From Actinomycetota bacterium (GTDB lineage Bacteria; Actinomycetota; Thermoleophilia; Gaiellales; Gaiellaceae): 64,000 nt of DNA. The stretch is from assembly GCA_003132665.1 (NCBI GenBank), contig PKYN01000019.1:141696-205695 (forward strand), written 5' to 3'. Below, piece by piece: positions 59,891 to 64,000 of the stretch; the stretch's first letter is position 1, and each line of letters starts with the position of its first letter. The notes under the pieces are model-generated. The model worked only from the letters and a program-made list of their open reading frames with translations. It was not told the origin of the DNA and searched no databases. The translations under genes were made by a program, and so were the position numbers.

Positions 59891-60768
59891 TGTTCACGCA
59901 GCTTCTCGCTCAGCACTTCGTTCACACGGCCCTTCTGGCCGGCGCGGTCGTCTCCGTCATCTGCGGCGCGATCGGGATCTTCGTCGTCACACGTGGCGCC
60001 AGCTTCGCCGTTCACGCCATCTCGGAGCTCGGCTTCACCGGCGCCGCGGCCGCCCTCGTCGCCGGTATCAATCCGGTGATCGGAATGATGGGCGGGTCGC
60101 TCTCGGTCGGGCTCGTGCTCGGATTCCTATCGCTGCGCGGGCGCGAGCGGGACAGCGCCATCGGCGCCGTCCTGGCCTTCGGGCTCGGCATCGGCATTCT
60201 TCTTCTCTCGCTCTACCAGGGCTACGCGACCGAGGCCACCAACCTGCTCTTTGGCAGCATCGTCGGCGTCAGCGACGGCCAGCTGCGCGGTCTGGCCGTC
60301 GTTGCCCTGATCGTCGCCGTCGCTCTCGCCACAACCTATCGCCCGCTGCTCTTCTCGAGCGTCGACCCCGAGGTTGCCGAGTCGCGCGGCGTGCCTTTGC
60401 GAGCGCTCTCGATCTTGATCTTCCTGCTGATCGCGATTACGACGGCGGAGGCGATCCAGGTCGTTGGCGTCCTGCTCGTCCTCACACTCGTGATCACGCC
60501 GGCGGCGGCGGCTCAGCGCCTGACGGGACGCCCGGGCCTCGCCATGCTCCTGAGCATCGTGATCGCCCTCGTCTCGACCGAGGGCGGCATCCTCCTCTCG
60601 CTCGAGAAGCCCTGGCCTACGAGCTTCTTCATCGCCACGATCTCGTTCGCCGCCTACCTGATCGCTCGCGTCATCGATGCAACCGCTCCGGCTGTCGCCC
60701 GCGGTTCTGGTCGCAACAAGGTCACGACAGTCGATACACCGTCAGCCGTCGAGCTGTCGCAAGACTGA
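59890..60768 (+). CDS. znuB: Zinc ABC transporter permease (ZnuB)
   Basis: A 292-aa permease with about eight membrane helices; its opening contains IFVVTRGASFAVHAISELGFTGAA, and later VGVLLVLTLVITPAAAAQRLTGRPG holds the cytoplasmic coupling helix region. ATG 59890 shares one base with the znuC stop. The protein ends in a polar tail. It closes the znuACB operon; the next gene, a serpin, faces the other way across 179 bp with no other gene. Confidence 0.95.
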   Translation: MFTQLLAQHFVHTALLAGAVVSVICGAIGIFVVTRGASFAVHAISELGFTGAAAALVAGINPVIGMMGGSLSVGLVLGFLSLRGRERDSAIGAVLAFGLGIGILLLSLYQGYATEATNLLFGSIVGVSDGQLRGLAVVALIVAVALATTYRPLLFSSVDPEVAESRGVPLRALSILIFLLIAITTAEAIQVVGVLLVLTLVITPAAAAQRLTGRPGLAMLLSIVIALVSTEGGILLSLEKPWPTSFFIATISFAAYLIARVIDATAPAVARGSGRNKVTTVDTPSAVELSQD

Positions 60769-60947
60769 GCGACTCGGCTCTCGTATCAATCGAGAAGACT
60801 CCTCGCGCCGGCCGTATTTCGTCAGGGTCTTCCCGATCAGTCTGGCCGGAGCCCGGTAGGTAGAGCGAGAGAGACGTACTGTGCTTGAGTCACGAATCGT
60901 TCGAGCGCGGAGGGAGCACTCGACTACTCGAGCTATTCGGTCTTCTC

Positions 60948-62204
60948 TTACTTAGTAGGGTCGACAACACGACCGAGAAAGAGAATATTGCCGGTCTGGT
61001 TGTCTTGAATCAGAAAGATGAACGGATGGTCGGCGCGAAAGTCGTTTCTCGGCGTGACCGATGTCACTCCTCCGGTGACAGCCGTTCCTCCGGCGGCTTC
61101 GGTACCCAGCTCGTCGACTTTTACATAAGCTTTATGATATACGCCGCTGATTGACAAATCGTTTTTTCCATCCATTCCGGATAGATCGGCGCGGGTCGAA
61201 AAGAGTCTCGGCATACCTAACTTCTTTAAGACCTCTTTAAGAGCATATTCTGTGTGTAGTTCGAATTTTGGAAGGGATATCGTATCCAGTACTCTCGGCT
61301 TCATCTGAGCCCGATATGTATCTAGCTTGTTCGCAGTCAGGCGCCCCAATGATTCTAGATCGCCTGTTGGGAGTACGATCAACATCGAGAACCTGTTGCC
61401 TTTATAGGGAAGGGAAAGAATCTGAAGGTCCCCGGTATCGAGATACTCGAGGCCTTCCTTCTCGTTCGGGACCATGAACATCATCTCTGTCTTGATCACC
61501 TTGCTCGGGGAGACCTTGAAGTCCCCTTCGTACGTCTGATCCTTCTCGAATTGCCACTTCCATTCGCCTTTGAAGTAGACGGCGTTAGTTAGGACGATGC
61601 GGATATTCTCATCAATGGCACCCCGTGGGATCAGCCCGGTTATCTTGTTTCTAGTTTGCTTGGCGATAAAAGCGTTGATCGTCTGGCGCGATTGCTCGGG
61701 CTTTGAAACGAAATCCAGATTCGTGGCTTTCCCGCCGTAATACTTCTCAATCCGCGTGGTGTAATGTTTCAGGAGCGGAAACTTCTTCTGCACCCATAGG
61801 GCATTACCCGACCAAAGCGACCGATTCTGAGCGTCTTTTTCGAGGCCACTATTGATAGCGGACATGTTCGGGCCGAGAACATTCTTCTTCGGGAGGTACA
61901 TAGCCCGCTGCATCTCGCTCGCCGTCTTCCCGCCCGCGCCTTCGTAGGTCATCGCTAGCGCGGACGAGACGCTGTAGGGAGAGAAAAACACATTCTGACT
62001 GGAGTCGCCCAGCTTCGCGTACAAATTAAAAGCGAAGCGATTGTTTGCCGAGACGACCGCTTTGATTCCACTAGGCGTCGAGCCCCGACTCATTGCCAAG
62101 GAAGAGCGGCTCGCTTGGCACGACTGAGAGGGCAGCCCCAGCAACAAGACTCCGGCCGCGGACAGGAGCGCAATCGAAACGATGAATACGCGTTTCTTCT
62201 GCAT
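60948..62204 (-). CDS. Serpin-family protease inhibitor, secreted
   Basis: A 418-aa serpin with a signal peptide (QKKRVFIVSIALLSAAGVLLLGL). Family signatures are NVFFSPYSVSSALAMTYEGAGG, LTNAVYFKGEWKWQFEKDQT and the C-terminal HPFIFLIQDNQTGNILFLGRV. The reactive-centre loop hinge (VDELGTEAAGGTAV, about 364-376) is permissive for insertion, so it should be an inhibitor rather than a structural serpin. ATG 62204 gives the signal; the extra frame to 62270 is disfavoured. GC content is clearly lower than in every neighbour. It is unusual in bacteria and probably acquired. Confidence 0.93.
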   Translation of the reverse strand: MQKKRVFIVSIALLSAAGVLLLGLPSQSCQASRSSLAMSRGSTPSGIKAVVSANNRFAFNLYAKLGDSSQNVFFSPYSVSSALAMTYEGAGGKTASEMQRAMYLPKKNVLGPNMSAINSGLEKDAQNRSLWSGNALWVQKKFPLLKHYTTRIEKYYGGKATNLDFVSKPEQSRQTINAFIAKQTRNKITGLIPRGAIDENIRIVLTNAVYFKGEWKWQFEKDQTYEGDFKVSPSKVIKTEMMFMVPNEKEGLEYLDTGDLQILSLPYKGNRFSMLIVLPTGDLESLGRLTANKLDTYRAQMKPRVLDTISLPKFELHTEYALKEVLKKLGMPRLFSTRADLSGMDGKNDLSISGVYHKAYVKVDELGTEAAGGTAVTGGVTSVTPRNDFRADHPFIFLIQDNQTGNILFLGRVVDPTK

Positions 62205-62415
62205 GCTCAACCACCGACACCATATCGCGCATTTGGCTGTATGACTCAGTTCAGCGCTTGTCTTATGCAATTCTTATAAGGCTGAGATTGCGAACCGCGA
62301 ACTCATCCGTTTTGATCCGGCGTCACTGTGGTAATCGAAGCTCCCGTCAGCAGTTCCGGAGATGGGAACTGACTCGAATCGAACGCCGAAGCCGCCGCCG
62401 AGAAGCTGAGAATCG

Positions 62416-62787
62416 CTAAGCGCGCTCGCCACGCCAGGCCCGAAGACCGAGCTCGAGCGCGATTAGGATCACCACGACGCCGAACAGGCGCTGAAGCATC
62501 GCCGTGGCGAGCCTCTCGGCGAGATACGCCCCGGCCACGACACCGCACAGCGAGCCGGCGCCGAGCCTCCCGACCGCGCCGAAGCGAATGTTCCCGTAGC
62601 GGCTCTGGCGCCAGGTTCCGACGAGTACAACCGGGACGATGGCCAGCAGCGAGGTCGCCTCGGCCTGATGCTGATCCAGCCCGAGCGCGAGCAGCATCGG
62701 GACGAAGAGGATGCCGCCACCCACTCCGAACATGCCGGCAAGCACTCCGGCCGCGACGCCGGCAACGATGGCCAGGACGATCGTCAC
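62416..62787 (-). CDS. Half-size TauE/SafE (TSUP) protein, second of pair
   Basis: A 123-aa protein with about four membrane helices and the family motif GMFGVGGGILFVPMLLALG near the N-terminus, then EATSLLAIVPVVLVGTWRQ. It covers only one half of a normal TSUP protein (about 250-300 aa). GTG 62787 overlaps the stop of the upstream half by 4 bp, so both are made together and could form a heterodimer. The full-size relative at the left edge contains both halves in one chain. Confidence 0.87.
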   Translation of the reverse strand: MTIVLAIVAGVAAGVLAGMFGVGGGILFVPMLLALGLDQHQAEATSLLAIVPVVLVGTWRQSRYGNIRFGAVGRLGAGSLCGVVAGAYLAERLATAMLQRLFGVVVILIALELGLRAWRGERA

Positions 62788-63125
62788 CCGATCACCAGCC
62801 TGATCCCGACCGCCAGCAGGAAGATCGCGAACAGTGCGGTGAGCACGCGCCCGTGCAGTCGCTGCTGGAGAGCCGCGCCGAGCACCACGCCGCCGGCCGC
62901 CGGAATGCCGAGGAGCAGCGCGTCGGGCACGTGCACCTCGCCGTACCAGGCGTACACGGCAGCGCCGGCCGCAGCCGTTATCCCGATCGCCACCAGCGAC
63001 GTGGCGGCGGCGACTCGCGGCCTGTAGCCGAGCCAGATCAGGCCTGGAACGACGATCGCGCCGCCGCCGACTCCGAACAGCCCCCCGAAGGCGCCGGCGA
63101 CGAGACCAATGAGAACGATCACCAT
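62784..63125 (-). CDS. Half-size TauE/SafE (TSUP) protein, first of pair
   Basis: A 113-aa protein with about four helices and the motif GLFGVGGGAIVVPGLIWLG, then AATSLVAIGITAAAGAAVYAWYG. Like its partner it is a half-size TSUP unit. ATG 63125 has a TAGGAT hexamer 6 nt upstream. It is transcribed first, with the second half overlapping by 4 bp. The internal repeat in usual TSUP proteins makes such a split workable. Confidence 0.87.
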   Translation of the reverse strand: MVIVLIGLVAGAFGGLFGVGGGAIVVPGLIWLGYRPRVAAATSLVAIGITAAAGAAVYAWYGEVHVPDALLLGIPAAGGVVLGAALQQRLHGRVLTALFAIFLLAVGIRLVIG

Positions 63126-63131
63126 CGTCGT

Positions 63132-63137
63132 ATCCTA
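63132..63137 (-). promoter_or_regulatory. Candidate -10 element for the half-TSUP pair
   Basis: TAGGAT lies 6 nt before ATG 63125. Confidence 0.5.
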
Positions 63138-63212
63138 GGAGACACCCTGTTTCTCAAAGCGCGGCCGTCGCCCTTGGTTGAGAGAGCGGCTGCCGGGTAC
63201 ACCTGCAAGCCG

Positions 63213-63935
63213 ATGGAATCGAACCGCCTGATCACAGACCTCGCCGCCGACCCCGGGCACGCTGCGCTGCTGCTCGATGTCGACGGAACGCTGGCGCCGA
63301 TCGTGACCCGCCAGGAGGATGCACGAGTGCCCGACGAGACCCGCACGCTGTTGCGCGAGCTGGCCGCTCGCTACGCGCTGGTGGCCTGCGTCAGCGGACG
63401 CTCCAGTGCCGATGCCCGGCGTATCGTCGGTGTCGAGGAGCTTGTCTACGTCGGGACGCACGGACTGGAGCTGGCGCCCGGCGCCGCCGCCTGGCGCGAC
63501 CAGATCGAGCGCTTCGCCGCGACGGTCGACTGGCCGCCCGAGTGGATCGAGGACAAGGCGCTTTCGCTCTCGCTGCACTTTCGCCAGTCTCCCGAGCCCG
63601 AACAGTCGCGCCTCAAGCTGAAGAGAATCGCGGAGGCGGCGGAGGAAGTCGGCCTGCACGCGCGCTTCGGGCGCATGCTGCTCGAGATCCTGCCGCCGGT
63701 CGACGCCGACAAGGGCAGCGCAATCCGCTCGCTGCTCGACGAGCGCGGGCTCAGCCGGGCGCTCTACGCGGGCGACGACACGACCGACCTCGACGCCTTC
63801 CGCGCGCTCGAAGGCCTGGAGCTCGGAATCGGAGTCGCGCTCAGCTCGAGCGAGGCGCCGGCCAGCCTGATCGAGGCGGCCGACATCGTCCTGGCCGGGC
63901 CGGACGAGTTGGTCGAGTTGCTAAGAGCTCTCTGA
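63213..63935 (+). CDS. otsB: Trehalose-6-phosphate phosphatase
   Basis: A 240-aa HAD-type phosphatase that makes trehalose from trehalose-6-phosphate. HAD motif I is LLLDVDGTLAPI, motif II has SGRSS, and motif III/IV is YAGDDTTDLDAFRAL; THGLELAPG is a family segment. ATG 63213 follows an open region, and the longer frame back to 62853 is antisense to the TSUP gene. No trehalose-phosphate synthase (otsA) is adjacent. It ends 15 bp inside the next, opposite gene. Confidence 0.9.
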   Translation: MESNRLITDLAADPGHAALLLDVDGTLAPIVTRQEDARVPDETRTLLRELAARYALVACVSGRSSADARRIVGVEELVYVGTHGLELAPGAAAWRDQIERFAATVDWPPEWIEDKALSLSLHFRQSPEPEQSRLKLKRIAEAAEEVGLHARFGRMLLEILPPVDADKGSAIRSLLDERGLSRALYAGDDTTDLDAFRALEGLELGIGVALSSSEAPASLIEAADIVLAGPDELVELLRAL

Positions 63936-64000
63936 CTCGACGGCCTGCTCGATCGCCTGCCAGGTAAGGCGGATGTCCTCTTCGTTGGTGCGCGCGTTTC
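63921..64000 (-). CDS. Partial gene at right edge, C-terminus only
   Basis: Only the last 25 residues and the stop (TAG at 63921-63923) are visible on the minus strand, ending ARTNEEDIRLTWQAIEQAVE plus a few polar residues. The pattern resembles the end of PLP-dependent decarboxylases, but that is a guess from very little sequence. It overlaps the otsB 3' end by 15 bp. Confidence 0.45.
   Translation of the reverse strand, partial: NARTNEEDIRLTWQAIEQAVESESS

Noticed and set aside
61268-61477. Plus-strand 69-codon frame in the serpin
   Set aside because: Antisense to a well-supported serpin, with no start signal.

Overview
The window is high-GC, densely coded bacterial DNA with short overlaps between genes and many GTG/TTG starts. 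The gene content fits an actinobacterium: futalosine-route menaquinone genes, a UvrD2-like helicase with an HRDC domain, PRC-barrel proteins and a HrcA-type CIRCE operator. I infer a member of class Thermoleophilia (Solirubrobacterales/Gaiellales-like). That placement rests on gene content and style, not on a marker-gene tree.

Layout. 1-4560 (minus): a tightly coupled sulfur operon, phosphosulfolactate synthase (comA), APS/PAPS reductase, APS kinase, ATP sulfurylase and a TauE/SafE exporter that runs off the left edge, preceded by a small acidic protein. 4.7-9.1 kb (minus): MMPL transporter, two orphan response regulators and a LysR regulator. 9.2-13.8 kb: sugar transferase, asparagine synthase and a DUF354 protein, followed by two minus-strand genes, an unknown protein and an ASCH protein. 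13.9-16.2 kb: groES-groEL with promoter, CIRCE operator and three hairpins downstream. 16.2-18.5 kb: small redox genes and a 700-bp gene-poor stretch holding tRNA-Arg, a 52-bp repeat that duplicates the 5' half of that tRNA, and short degenerate repeats. 18.5-24 kb: ornithine cyclodeaminase family, mqnD, XRE regulator, lipid kinase, MFS exporter and a thioredoxin fold without its cysteines. 24-30.1 kb (plus): one transcription unit with a phosphodiesterase, acylphosphatase, a double PRC-barrel protein, GtrA and two polytopic GT87-like membrane proteins. 30.1-36.3 kb: metallophosphoesterase, degenerate M23 protein, AI-2E-type permease, ABC exporter and two unknown envelope proteins. 36.4-43.2 kb (plus): menaquinone operon, UbiD-UbiX pair, MenG/UbiE, polyprenyl diphosphate synthase, mqnE, mqnA, mqnC. 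43.2-49.4 kb (plus): VOC protein, DedA, sugar aminotransferase, sugar 4,6-dehydratase and UvrD-type helicase. 49.4-52.3 kb (minus): rmlA-rmlC-rmlD and an ABC ATPase. 52.5-56.2 kb: a decayed MMPL remnant, then hsp20-lon and a small helical membrane protein. 56.2-60.8 kb: M23 peptidase, zur, and divergent znuA-znuC-znuB with a candidate Zur operator. 60.9-64 kb: a serpin of visibly lower GC, a split TauE/SafE pair, trehalose-phosphatase and a gene cut by the right edge.

How they work together. Sulfate is activated and reduced to sulfite in the first operon, and ComA would fix that sulfite onto phosphoenolpyruvate, with a putative sulfonate/sulfite exporter at the operon end; no sulfite reductase is present in the window. 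Menaquinone genes are split between mqnD (19.9 kb) and the 36-43 kb operon; the UbiA-type prenyltransferase and MqnB are not here. Heat-shock capacity comes as two separate loci, groESL under CIRCE and hsp20-lon. Seventeen transcription units carry a TANNNT or TAGAAC hexamer 6-9 nt before the start codon, a strong sign that leaderless transcripts are common in this organism.
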